Below the pieces are notes generated by a model that saw only the letters and a program-made list of their open reading frames with translations, had not been told where the DNA came from and did no database searches. A program made the position numbers and the translations under genes. DNA of 64,000 nt from Artocarpus heterophyllus (lineage: Eukaryota; Streptophyta; Magnoliopsida; Rosales; Moraceae): assembly GCA_025403435.1 (NCBI GenBank), contig CM046345.1, positions 17,402,160 through 17,466,159 on the forward strand, given 5' to 3'. This document shows, one piece after another, positions 47,101 to 55,440 of the stretch (positions are counted from its first letter, which is position 1; each line of letters starts with the position of its first letter).

Positions 47101-48694
47101 TTTTAAACTAATAAAAAACCTAAAAATAATAATCAGATTTGGTGTTTTTCCCCTCTCCCCCCGTTTCTCTCTTTCCCCGTCGCCTCTCTCTGTTTGCATG
47201 ATGGTGGCTAAGTATCTACATCGTCAAAGCTTTGGCGGCAATAGAGGACGATCACGTCACAAAGGACGACAACAAAGAGTTGCTCGCGACAATGGAGGAC
47301 GACATTATTTAATCCCTCTGCTCAAACACTCCGACTCGAACTAAATCATGGCCCCCGTCCTTGTAAAACTCAGTCATGGCTGACTTAAACTCAAGAGGAA
47401 GCGAATATCGTCATCTTGCAGATTCGAGTGAAAGAGAAGGTGACGACACCGTGGTGAGAAACTCAGCCATTGATTCTTGTCACAATTATCGCTGTTGATC
47501 TCATTGATCTCGGTGTCGAGGCCGATGAACCATTGTGATTGAGGCCAAGAGTGAGGTAGCAATCGGAGAGAGAAAGCGAGAGGAGAGAGAGAGTAGTAGG
47601 TCAGGAGGGAAAGAGACAAGAGAGAGAATACATTGTGGGAGGAGAGAGAGAGATTAGGAGGATTTTTTCTATTTTAAAAAGAAAATGTTGTTCTAAAATA
47701 TGCTATTAATTTCTATCATCTTAATGGTGGTTGATATTAATTTTTATCTCCGCTCTTAAATACATTAATTCCCAATTTTTCTTAATATATAAACTATTGT
47801 TGGCTTATTTTATAACAACTTAACCTTTTATGATGGATCGATAAAATAATCTCGTTTATTTTTATTTTTTTTATAAAATTATATATTATGCTATATTTTT
47901 AAAGAGAGTTTTTATTCACGCCATACATAAAAAAAATTACATCATTACTACTCATATTATTTATTTAAATTATACAATACTAAAGTATTTTTGACATTTA
48001 TAAACAAATAAGTTTTAAAAAATAACACTTTAATTTTTTTTTTCTCGTGGTTTTAAATTTCAGGCATTGCAAGAGGATGTGGTTGGCAGAAAACGGGAGC
48101 ATTAGTGAATCTAGGAGCTTTCTATATCATTGGAGTTCCAGTAGCAGCTATTTTGGCATTCGTGGCCCACCTAAAAGCAAAAGTACCAGTGAACTAAGTT
48201 TGCCGGGATTTTTCTTTTACATCTTAAGTTCTTAATAGCATTTAATGTGCTAATTACATCCATAATTAGACCTCAATCCTTTTTCAAGTGATTGCGGAAA
48301 TAACACAATTTATCTATTTTTCTCACTTTTGAAAACAAAAGTGCAAAATTAATTAAGCCCATATATATTTCTAATTATTCACTTCACTTGTACGTGTGCA
48401 GGGGCTATGGTTGGGAATCCTGGCTGCCTTCATCGTGCAAATACTGTTTTTTCTTATAATTTTGATACTCTCAGACTGGGAGAAAGAAGTAAGCCATTTC
48501 ATTTTCATTTTAATCAGTAATCTTTTTCTCTCTCTTTTTTTGCATGGCCACTAATCTTTTCCAATCACGCTTCATAATTATATGACCTTTGTTTCCTTTT
48601 TCTTTTCCAGGCTGCTAAGGCTACAACAAGAGTCCAAGAATCAATAAACGCTCCTGTGGAATTGGCGTCAGCGAACGAAACTGTTACCGACTGA
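34151..48694 (+). CDS. MATE (DETOXIFICATION) family transporter gene, exons 1-7; integrity uncertain
   Basis: Multidrug and toxic compound extrusion family: integral membrane, normally 12 helices, exporting organic cations, flavonoids or other secondary metabolites by H+ antiport at the plasma membrane or tonoplast. Substrate cannot be told from sequence. Exons: 34151-34348, 34815-35603 (with a 160-bp insertion), 35722-35778, 35906-36144, 48064-48182, 48402-48488, 48611-48694. Exon phases match family structure. If 35364-35523 is removed as an intron, the frame is open for 471 codons including the stop (470 aa, near the usual 470-500). If not, exon 2 runs into a stop at 35537 and the gene is dead. 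An in-frame TAG lies 18 bases upstream of the ATG. Intron 4 is 11.9 kb and full of retroelement DNA. Confidence 0.85.
34815..35603 (+). CDS. MATE exon 2, interrupted by a 160-bp insertion
   Basis: Starts after ataatag with ATGGGATTGG and encodes [19 protein letters not shown], the most conserved plant MATE motif, then helices 3-6 ([38 protein letters not shown]). After FLKLSIP the expected S-A-L-M-x-C-L-E-M segment is replaced by RLSCSGNV through two small deletions (net -3 nt). Next come 160 bp with (TA)n, and then [19 protein letters not shown] and TSVLSI. The insertion ends allow GT..AG splicing (35364-35523) that keeps the frame; donor gtgcac and acceptor cttaaag are weak. Confidence 0.85.
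35722..35778 (+). CDS. MATE exon 3
   Basis: 57 bp after ctcctag, encoding (C)[18 protein letters not shown], matching the short third exon of plant MATE genes. Preceded by a strong polypyrimidine tract (35680-35720); donor AAG|GTACAT. Confidence 0.9.
35906..36144 (+). CDS. MATE exon 4
   Basis: 239 bp after gtaaag, encoding [19 protein letters not shown], then [18 protein letters not shown] and [13 protein letters not shown]. Covers helices 8-10. Ends CAG|GTTTTT, phase 1. Confidence 0.9.
36145..36451 (+). other. Start of MATE intron 4
   Basis: Matches the sequence following duplicate exon 4 (50329-50440) for about 80 bp (ctgcatcattcacta, gatgccat(g/a)ccatgata) up to a (TA)n(TG)n microsatellite at 36222-36252, then diverges. 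Confidence 0.6.
36452..38656 (-). repeat. Left (3') LTR of the old Tekay-like element
   Basis: Starts ttttacgacccgaaaacgg (expected tgttacg) and ends gagcattaca. It shares the ggcctgccccaaggtt...ctgatctct block and overall order with the LTRs at 24081 and 55441, but is far more diverged and lacks the tcggcctgccgaa motif. Confidence 0.72.
38657..38849 (-). other. Internal remnant next to the 3' LTR
   Basis: actctaccctcttaaaa followed by ttttgtcctcaaaatt parallels the PPT and pol-end region of the young copy at 57573-57610. No protein recognisable. Confidence 0.5.
41385..41530. repeat. Short tandem repeat inside the solo LTR
   Basis: Two direct copies of acgacatgagtatgagtaa followed by atgtgaaagcatgaaatg, about 65 bp each, with degenerate atgatatg extensions. 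Confidence 0.6.
42120..42480. repeat. ~65-bp tandem repeat inside the solo LTR
   Basis: Four to five units containing agaataaaagttatgatttg, caatat(a/g)t and gcatttgtatgcaatatga. They explain the repetitive minus-strand frames here (e.g. 42109-42375), which are not genes. Confidence 0.75.
42890..43340. repeat. Degenerate ~45-60-bp repeat inside the solo LTR
   Basis: Repeated words tttatgaaaaacgtttatga, gaaaagcattctgaggattg and gttttatgttaaatgtt in varying order. Confidence 0.6.
43915..44787 (-). other. Unclassified internal part of the old LTR element
   Basis: No coding similarity recognised. Contains an (AAC)n(AAT)n(AGT)n microsatellite at about 44113-44204. Ends abruptly at the right LTR fragment. 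Confidence 0.45.
44788..45072 (-). repeat. Right LTR fragment of the old Tekay-like element
   Basis: Colinear with 38365-38656 (aaagacaacaaaggagaggg, aagaggaatgataagaggca, ttgatacactaataattaaa) and ends ggtgttaca. The rest of this LTR is missing. Confidence 0.8.
45073..48063 (+). other. Remainder of MATE intron 4
   Basis: 45335-45716 is colinear with 50450-50825 downstream of duplicate exon 4 and is therefore ancestral intron sequence. 45720-46240 is a minisatellite (separate entry). 46241-48063 contains GC-richer patches (46690-46900, 47140-47640) with chance ORFs only and nothing recognisable; it ends in a T-rich acceptor tract at 48030-48063. Confidence 0.55.
45720..46240 (+). repeat. ~100-bp minisatellite in MATE intron 4
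   Basis: About five degenerate units of the form tagattctactctg..., g(a/c)caacc(g)aaga, gatggttggtattttt and attgaaaataacaaaat. The same unit occurs three times at 53785-54124 near the duplicate MATE fragment. Confidence 0.7.
48064..48182 (+). CDS. MATE exon 5
   Basis: 119 bp after tttcag: [20 protein letters not shown], then [20 protein letters not shown]. GxxRGxGWQ..GA is a conserved plant MATE signature before helix 11. Phase joins exon 4 (G|GC). Confidence 0.92.
48402..48488 (+). CDS. MATE exon 6
   Basis: 29 codons: [20 protein letters not shown] then LILSDWEKE, helix 12 with its conserved GLW start and W(E/D)KE end. Acceptor gtgcag, donor GAA|GTAAGC. Confidence 0.92.
48611..48694 (+). 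CDS. MATE exon 7 (C-terminus and stop)
   Basis: 27 codons ([20 protein letters not shown]...) and TGA. Hydrophilic cytosolic tail typical of the family. All three 3' exons are intact and in phase, which suggests selection until recently. Confidence 0.9.
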   Translation, partial: AAKATTRVQESINAPVELASANETVTD

Positions 48695-48945
48695 TCTGGA
48701 ATCGATCATACCATTTTCTATCTATGTATAAATATGAATATAGATCACTAAATATTATAAATTAAGATATTGATTATATCTCTTAGTTTTAATTATTTGT
48801 TAATTTATCAATTTATATTTAGATACTATAAAGATATTTTTTTCAATTTAAAAAACCTTAAAAAATAACTCCAAAAATATGTGGCTAAAAACCTTCTCAT
48901 GAAAGCATGATGAAAAAAAAAAAGATGGAAAAAGAGTACATGATC
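48695..48945 (+). other. 3' flank of MATE gene
   Basis: AT-rich, with the probable 3' untranslated region; ttaattatttgttaatttat and poly-A-like runs, but no clear polyadenylation signal. Confidence 0.4.
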
Positions 48946-48949
48946 ACCA

Positions 48950-49560
48950 GGGAATTTAAATTTCGACAAATTTAATGCCCTGAAGTGAGTGTTAGTACTT
49001 AACTACGATTAAAGTAAATAAAACAGATTAAGCAAGTCCAAATTCAAAAACATATTATTTCATTGAAAATAGATAGAACTATATGCTCCAGAAATTTTAA
49101 ATCATAAATAACAAGAATAGTCCAAAATACAATGGTTTCTCGAAAACATACAAACTTAGGACATTGTTGTACCAATACCATTCTTACAACAAGACTATAA
49201 TAAAATTGAGAATCAAATAACAATAAACACTTGATACCTCATTCTCGAACTTCAAAACTTTGAAGGCCATACCAAGACCCGTCTTGCTGCAAATTTAATA
49301 TTATAACTTGAAAGGGAAAAAAATAAAAAAAAGGGGTAAGCCAAAGGCTTAATAGGGAGAGGAACAGAAGAAATGAAATAAAACAACTAAAAAAGGGACC
49401 ACAATAGAAAATCTAAATACATTAATCATCAGTCATGCAATGCATGCTAGGGCATTCAAGAGACAAACCTGAATTTTTTAGAGCTTTCAGATCTGACTAA
49501 ATCTATGAAGATCTCTAAATAGTTGCTATGTTCTTGGAATTTTAATCTAATATAACATAA
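48950..49560 (-). repeat. Diverged LTR fragment, Tekay-like style
   Basis: gtaagccaaaggcttaatag (49335-49355) resembles gtgagcgaaaggctcagtag of the family LTRs, with a similar surrounding order and a gatctctaaa block near 49510. No ends could be defined. It lies where the upstream part of the duplicate MATE copy should be, so its insertion or an associated deletion may have truncated that copy. Confidence 0.4.
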
Positions 49561-49672
49561 TATAATTTATATTTTAGTTAATTTGATTTTATTTATTTTT
49601 AATTTAATTTAATTTTGTTCAATCTTATTTTTTAATTATATGATAATTTGCCAATGACGCAACAACTTAAAA

Positions 49673-50328
49673 GTGTGGTCATTTGAACTCGTGGTTCTTG
49701 TCTCTGGTCTTCTTCCAAATCCGAAATTAGAGACTTCTGTGCTTTCTATTTGGTGCGTAGTTTGCAAGACGTTCTTGTTATTTTTCTTTTTTCTCCCTTA
49801 CTTAGACACACACACAGAGATGAATATATATATATATATACATATACACATATGTCATATATATATATATATATACACACACACATATATTGTCCTTTCT
49901 ACCAGCCTGAACACATTTGGAGTGCTCTGGATGATCCCTTTTGGGCTCAGGGTGCTGTAAGGTACATAGACCTCGTTAAAATGATCAACACAATGCCTTG
50001 TATTTCTCTGTTTGATATTGCATTTTTATTAAACTTTTTTATCTTGTTGCAGTTTGCATTAATTGTTATATATATGTTGTTTTGTATAGCACAAGATTAT
50101 CAAACGAACTCGGGGCTGGCCAGGCGCAAACTAGTGGTTTAGCAGCGCGCGTTGGGTTAATCTTAGTGATGGTTGAGGGACTTATAATAGGATTGGTAGT
50201 GATAGTGTTGCGCGAGACATGGGGCAAAGTCTACAGAAATGGGAAAGAAGTGGTCAGATATGTTACATCAACCATGCCAATTATTTCTCTTTCAAGCTTT
50301 CTTGATGGAATCCAAAATGTGCTTTCAG
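49673..50328 (+). pseudogene. Truncated MATE duplicate (end of exon 2, exons 3 and 4)
   Basis: Exon parts 49673-49752, 49906-49961 and 50090-50328 align with the first copy at a constant offset of 14184 for exons 3 and 4, introns included, so this is a DNA duplication and not a retrocopy. It encodes [33 protein letters not shown] and VSNEL-type exon 4 sequence. Exon 3 is 56 bp instead of 57, giving a frameshift. Exons 1, most of 2, and 5-7 are absent. The sequence preceding WSFE (tgccaatga(t/c)gcaaca) is the same insertion as in copy one. Confidence 0.9.
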
Positions 50329-50830
50329 GTTTCTTCTGCATCATTCACTATTTATAAGTTGATCAGCTTCTGTTGAAATAAAAAATGATGCCATACCATG
50401 ATAAATAATACATATATGTGTGTGTGTATATATACACACATATATATAACCAAAATAAATCATAAATAAGCCTAATTGATAAACGTGAAATAGAATAAAC
50501 ACAAAGTGACTATAGATATTACGTTTAGGTCTCATATATAAAGTGTGCAATTTTGGATAATTACGATCTCCATCACCAAATTGAGGAGGAAAAATAACAC
50601 ATCTTTGGATGAAAAATATTGTCTCGTAAATGTACTTCTAAGGTTCGAAATAATTTCTACCAAATTCGTCTATTGAAGCGTCATTTTAAAAAAAAAAAAA
50701 AGAAACAGTACTCAAGAATTATGATAAAATAACATGCATGCACAGGCACACATGAAAAATGTTATTTCCATATAATTATTTTAATACATGTAACGAATTC
50801 ATCTAATTTTAAATGTGATCCATTGTAAGT
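50329..50830 (+). other. Duplicated intron 4 sequence
   Basis: 50329-50440 matches 36145-36250; 50450-50825 matches 45335-45716 (aagcctaattgataaac(g/a)t, ctccatcaccaaattgag, gaattcatctaatttta). In between, copy one carries the 8.6-kb LTR element. Confidence 0.8.
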
Positions 50831-51532
50831 TTCTCAACCTAAACCAAGCCAATGTGGACAATTTGAACTGTCTCTTTATTTTGTGGACTCATTGTCTTCG
50901 TGCATATTTTAATTTTAAATTTCTTTTTTTAATGAAATTGCGGAAAAATATGTCTTAAGAAAACAAAAATTACTGGTTTTCTCGTAAAAGATAACCTAGC
51001 TTACACTCGCTAATGGTGGTCACAATTCTTGTTTTCCTTTGTTAAAGTATAAAAATTATTATTGACCTACCTTCTAATAGCTTAAACTTTTAAGATAAAT
51101 TAATAAAGTAACATGATATCAGAACAGGAGGTTTTGAGTTTAAACTCTTTGCACTCTTTATTCCTTTTAAACTGTTACTATTGTAACCACGTGTCGAATA
51201 TTTAATATTTTTTGGGCTCATTCTTTGATATTCACGTGTTGGGCTTTCTAATTAAAATTCTAATAAATTTACACATATTGACTTCCATATATGATCACAA
51301 ATGGCCTGGCAAAAGTGTTCTTTTTCTTATTTTTCTTATTAAAATAATAATTTCATAGTATATTCATTTTGCCAGATCTGACTGTGATTTACAACGTTTG
51401 TATTCTCCTTACTTGAAATCCTATATTAAATTTGAAACTCTCTATCTCTCTCATCCTACTGTTGCCTCCTCTTTCACTGGCTTCTCATTTCTCCTCTAAA
51501 TCTTCCTCTCTTTTCCCTCTTTTTCCCGTCAC
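50831..51532. other. Unique AT-rich DNA with a small LTR-type remnant
   Basis: No gene seen. 51040-51113 (tgttaaag...agtaaca) is followed at 51114-51125 by tgatatcagaac, close to the tRNA-Met PBS. This is the layout of a TRIM or short-LTR element, but no second LTR was found. Confidence 0.4.
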
Positions 51533-52489
51533 TAGGGGTGTATGTGGGATGTTTAGATGGTTTTTTTTTCTCCAAACCACCGAGCAAACCAAAAATAAAT
51601 TTTATTACTAGACACTTTGGACAATTTGTTATTTTTTATAAAATTAGACCAAACCAAATCACTCATAAGCTGTTTGGGCGGTTTGGTTTAGGTAGTTTGT
51701 GCTTAAGACTAAATTTTTTCAATATTTAATAAAAATTATAAAATATCTTAAAGTTTACCCTTTCAAGTTTTAATACAAACTAAAAAGTCACAATAATACA
51801 AATCAAAGTTTGCCAACAACTAAACTAAAAAGTCAAAAAATACAACTAAATAACATAAGACAACACAATTAAAATTCAAAATTGCATTAAAGCTTTCCAC
51901 TGATTTTGATAAACCTCTCCGTCAACTAATATCCTTAATCAATGTTGTGATGAGTTGGGCCGGTAGTGGAGAGAGACGATGGATAATGATGGCATGGCAG
52001 GTACGCCAATGACAGTGGAGAGAGAAGACGTTAGTCGCTAGATGAAAAAAACTAGGGTTTTATTTTATGAGTTAGTCTTAGTAATACATGTTAGTTCTTT
52101 AATTTTATTTGTTTTTCAAACGTTCATGATGAGTGATTAGGAAATGTAATTATAGAATATAAAAAGTTACCTCTTATATGGGTAGAATTTCTTGTAATGA
52201 TCAATAAAAAATAAAAAATAAAAATAAATAAATTCTAATGTAAGACGTATTTTAAAAACAAAAATTATATAATATAGTGGTTTAATAGGCAATTTAGTGG
52301 ATAGTTTAGATGGGCAATATGAGCAGTTTGGCGGACAATTTAAGTGAACGGTTTGGACAATTTAAAAAAATTTAAACCACTAACTAAACCATTTAAAATA
52401 TTTATGTACAAAAGCCTCTTAAATTGTCCAAAATTAAAACAAAAATCACTTGTTTGGTTCCTTTTTTGCAGACTTTTGGAGCACCCCTA
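51533..52489. mobile_element. Non-autonomous hAT element (957 bp)
   Basis: Perfect 8-bp terminal inverted repeat TAGGGGTG...CACCCCTA with flanking 8-mers cccgtcac and cctgtcac (7 of 8). Subterminal regions are rich in ggtttgg / caatttgg words, as usual for hAT elements. No transposase. Confidence 0.88.
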
Positions 52490-52497
52490 CCTGTCAC

Positions 52498-53222
52498 CGC
52501 TCTTACTATATCTGCTTACCTTATCTCTCTCCCTCTTCGCTACCTCATATTTATATCAATTTCTCTCTTCGTCAAAGTCATGTCAACGTCCACCATAACA
52601 ATCGTGTTGTTGTCATTCGTGGAGATCAAATCTTGATCAATCTCCTCCGCCATACAAGTCTCTGTAAATCTTCGAGTTTGGCCATCGTTTGTAGAGATCG
52701 AAGCTCAGTCGATCTCCTCATCCATGCAAGTCACTTTCTCCCTCCCTCTGCGATCGAGTCTCCTCTTCTCCTCTCTCTATCCTTCACTTTTCCTCTGGAA
52801 AAGTTCCACAATTTAGATCTCCTTTTCTTTTAGTCTCGAAGATGGCCAGTGACGAGCAGACGAAGACTGCCGACTTTGCATCAATAGATCTCCTTCGTCA
52901 AAGATTGTCGGTGATAAGTGGACAAAGATCTTTATTGGATTTGCAGCAATCGTTCTCCGTCATCGAAGATATGTGTCGAGTTATAGTTGAGTTATGGTTC
53001 TTCACGCCGGTGTCGATCTTGATGATCTTCGTCGCTGGTGGTATTTGACATTTTGAAGCTATATTTTTGTTGATTTTTTGAATCTGGCTTGTATAGTATT
53101 TTTTTGATTCATTGATAAATTTGTTGTATTTTTTGTTAATTCTCTTTTATTTATATTTTTGTGTTTGAAGTTGATTAGCGGCGGGAATTTGAAAAGAGGG
53201 CCAAAAAAATTTTTTCAAATGA
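52498..53222. other. Unrecognised, GC-richer sequence
   Basis: Pyrimidine-rich sequence with a 68-codon frame (52842-53048, MASDEQTKTADFAS...) that I do not recognise and that has no splice context. Removing the hAT element joins it to ctctttcactggcttctc upstream. Confidence 0.3.
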
Positions 53223-53224
53223 GG

Positions 53225-53577
53225 AAATGACTTCTTTTTTTTTGACACCAAAAAACAGGCTTTTTTGAGCAAGAAAACTACTCCAGCTTTTTTCAGAAAG
53301 ATAAGGAAAAAAAATTGCAGTAAGAAAAGGAACCTTAAGATGGAAAAAAAAATTGGAGCAGTTTTTCTACTTAAAAAGGAACCTTAGGAAATGACTTCTT
53401 TTTTTTTTGACACCAAAAAACAGGCTTTTTTGAGCAAGAAAACTACTCCAGCTTTTTTCAGAAAGATAAGGAAAAAAATTGTAGTAAGAAAAGGAACCTT
53501 AGGATGGAAAAAAAAAAAACTAGAGCAGTTTTTCTACTTAAAAAGCTTGTTTTTTAGTGCTAAAAAAAAGGTCATTT
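53225..53577. mobile_element. Foldback MITE with internal tandem duplication
   Basis: The left arm aaatgacttctttttttttg... pairs with the right arm ending ...aaaggtcattt for about 65 bp. The left arm plus centre (about 168 bp) is present twice in tandem (from 53225 and 53393). Confidence 0.7.
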
Positions 53578-53784
53578 GTCCAAAAAGGCTTTTGCCTAAA
53601 AGCCTTTTATCAAAATCTCCCTGACTAGCGAATGGAGCAATTTTGATTTCGTGGTTTTAGAGTTTTTTGGGTAATTTTTGATGACGTCTACTGTTAATAA
53701 TTATTTTTTTAGAATTTGGTTGTTTCCTAAAAAAATTGTTATATGGTGTTGTTTGTTAAAAAAAAAAAAACAAGATAATCTTTA

Positions 53785-54124
53785 AGATTCTCATTCAAAA
53801 TCTATTAGATTCTGCTCTAACGTCCTTTGTCACAGCCAGAGACCTTTGGTAGTTTTTTTTTTATCAAAAATAAAAATGTAATAATAAGATAATTTGCTAG
53901 ATTCCCATTCAAAATCTATCAAATTGAATCTAGTGTCCTCTTGCCGATGCATAGAGATCTTTGGAATTTGTTATCAACAATAAAATATAACAACATAATC
54001 TACTAGATTGCTCTTTGGCATATGTCAGATTCTACTCTAGTGACATGCACCAGCAACTAAAGATGGTTGGTATTTTTATTTGTTAAAAATAAAAGAAAAA
54101 TCTACCAAATTCCATTTCAACAGC
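53785..54124 (+). repeat. Second copy of the ~100-bp minisatellite
   Basis: Three units sharing tagattctgctctaacgtcc, agagacctttggtagt-type and gatggttggtatttttattt words with 45720-46240. Ends where the Athila-family LTR begins. Confidence 0.7.
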
Positions 54125-55440
54125 TGATAAGACCGTAAAAATATACATCTTTCAAGGATAAAATCATTTATTTATGCTTTTATTTCTTATTAAATCCTCT
54201 AAGTAATAACATTTTATGTTAATTAGTATTTTTGTGTCTTAGTATGTAAATATGTTTAAAAATGTATTTTTAGTATGTTTTTATGCTCAATAATATTTTT
54301 AGTAATTTTTAGAGTGGTTTTGATAGTTAAATATGTAATTAGTTTGTAAATAATTAAAACCATAAAAATAAATTTATGTGATTTTATTTTGAATCTTAAA
54401 ATATTTGTAAATAAGTTTTTAATCTATAAATATTTTTATAATATTTTTCATAATTTTTAAAAATACTTTCAAGCCTTAGATAATATATTTGTTAAAGCTT
54501 GTTAATTTTAGAAGTTTTTATTTTTTTTAGTAATTTTTATGTGTTTTATTATAAAATACAAAATTTCTAAATTATTGTAAAAATTATGTTTGTAAAATAA
54601 TTAATTTTAGTTTATTTATTTTGTTTTAGATTTAAAAACTACAAGAAAAATGGAGCAAAACGACGTGAAAACGGACAAAAAATGACCTTAAATATATAAG
54701 AAATCAAATAAAGAGAATAAATTCAAAAAATGCCACATGGGGTAACCAGAACTGTCCGATCAGTCCACCAAGACGTTCTCAATGGCCGCATGTCCTGATA
54801 GATCTCAAAATCTAGCTTTGGATCCTACGGAGCAAGTCCCATTTGTGAGCAATTTTTTTTTTTTTTCCGTTCGATTAGCATACTAGGCCCAATTCGACAG
54901 CCCAAATTGAGCCTTGCGATCCCAGCGAAATATTTCATTCATATGATCCAATCTTTTCCTCAGTTTTTTGTGCATCTGACGGCCTTTCACCATCCATCCC
55001 GTACCTATAAAGCACTGGATTAAAAGCAAAAATTAGCACATTCTTGGGCTAATTATAGCATGAAAAGAAAAAAATAATAAAAAAATAAAAAGAAAATAAC
55101 AATTTTAATAGCAATCTCAATGGCTAGGCAGCAAAAGAAAAGAAAAGAATTCAGATTTTGAATTCTAACTCAAATGCAATTTGAAGAAAAAATAAATATA
55201 AAATAAATAAATAAAATTTTAATAAATATATTTGAAATAGTAGAATTTTTCTACTATAAAAGGGGTGCTTCATTCGATAGCCTCACGACATTTTGGCCAT
55301 TCTTTCCCCTTTCTTCAACTATTTAGTCTTTGACTTAACAATACCCCTTTTAAGAAGGAAATGCTGTCAGGATAATTCTCCGATCCCACTAAAAATAAGA
55401 AAATAATGTCTAAATTAGTGTAGAGAGTCAAGTGAAATAG
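54125..55440 (+). repeat. Athila-family LTR, 5' part, interrupted by Tekay-like element
   Basis: Starts TGATAAGACCGTAAAA and is colinear with the reverse complement of 9563-8250 (catttatttatgcttttatt, gtaaatatgtttaaaaatgt, gagcaaaacga). 1316 bp are visible; the rest should lie beyond the right end of the inserted element. Whether it belongs to a full element or is solo cannot be seen. Confidence 0.85.
55255..55261 (+). promoter_or_regulatory. TATA box of the Athila-family LTR
   Basis: ctacTATAAAAggggtg, 1.13 kb from the LTR start, the same offset as in the copy at 7407-9563. Confidence 0.55.

Noticed and set aside
47140..47640. Coding exon in the GC-rich patch of intron 4
   Set aside because: Short frames on both strands, no conserved motif and no splice consistency with the MATE exons.
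49673..50328. Retrocopy (processed pseudogene) of the MATE gene
   Set aside because: Introns 2 and 3 are retained at conserved positions, so it is a DNA-level duplication.
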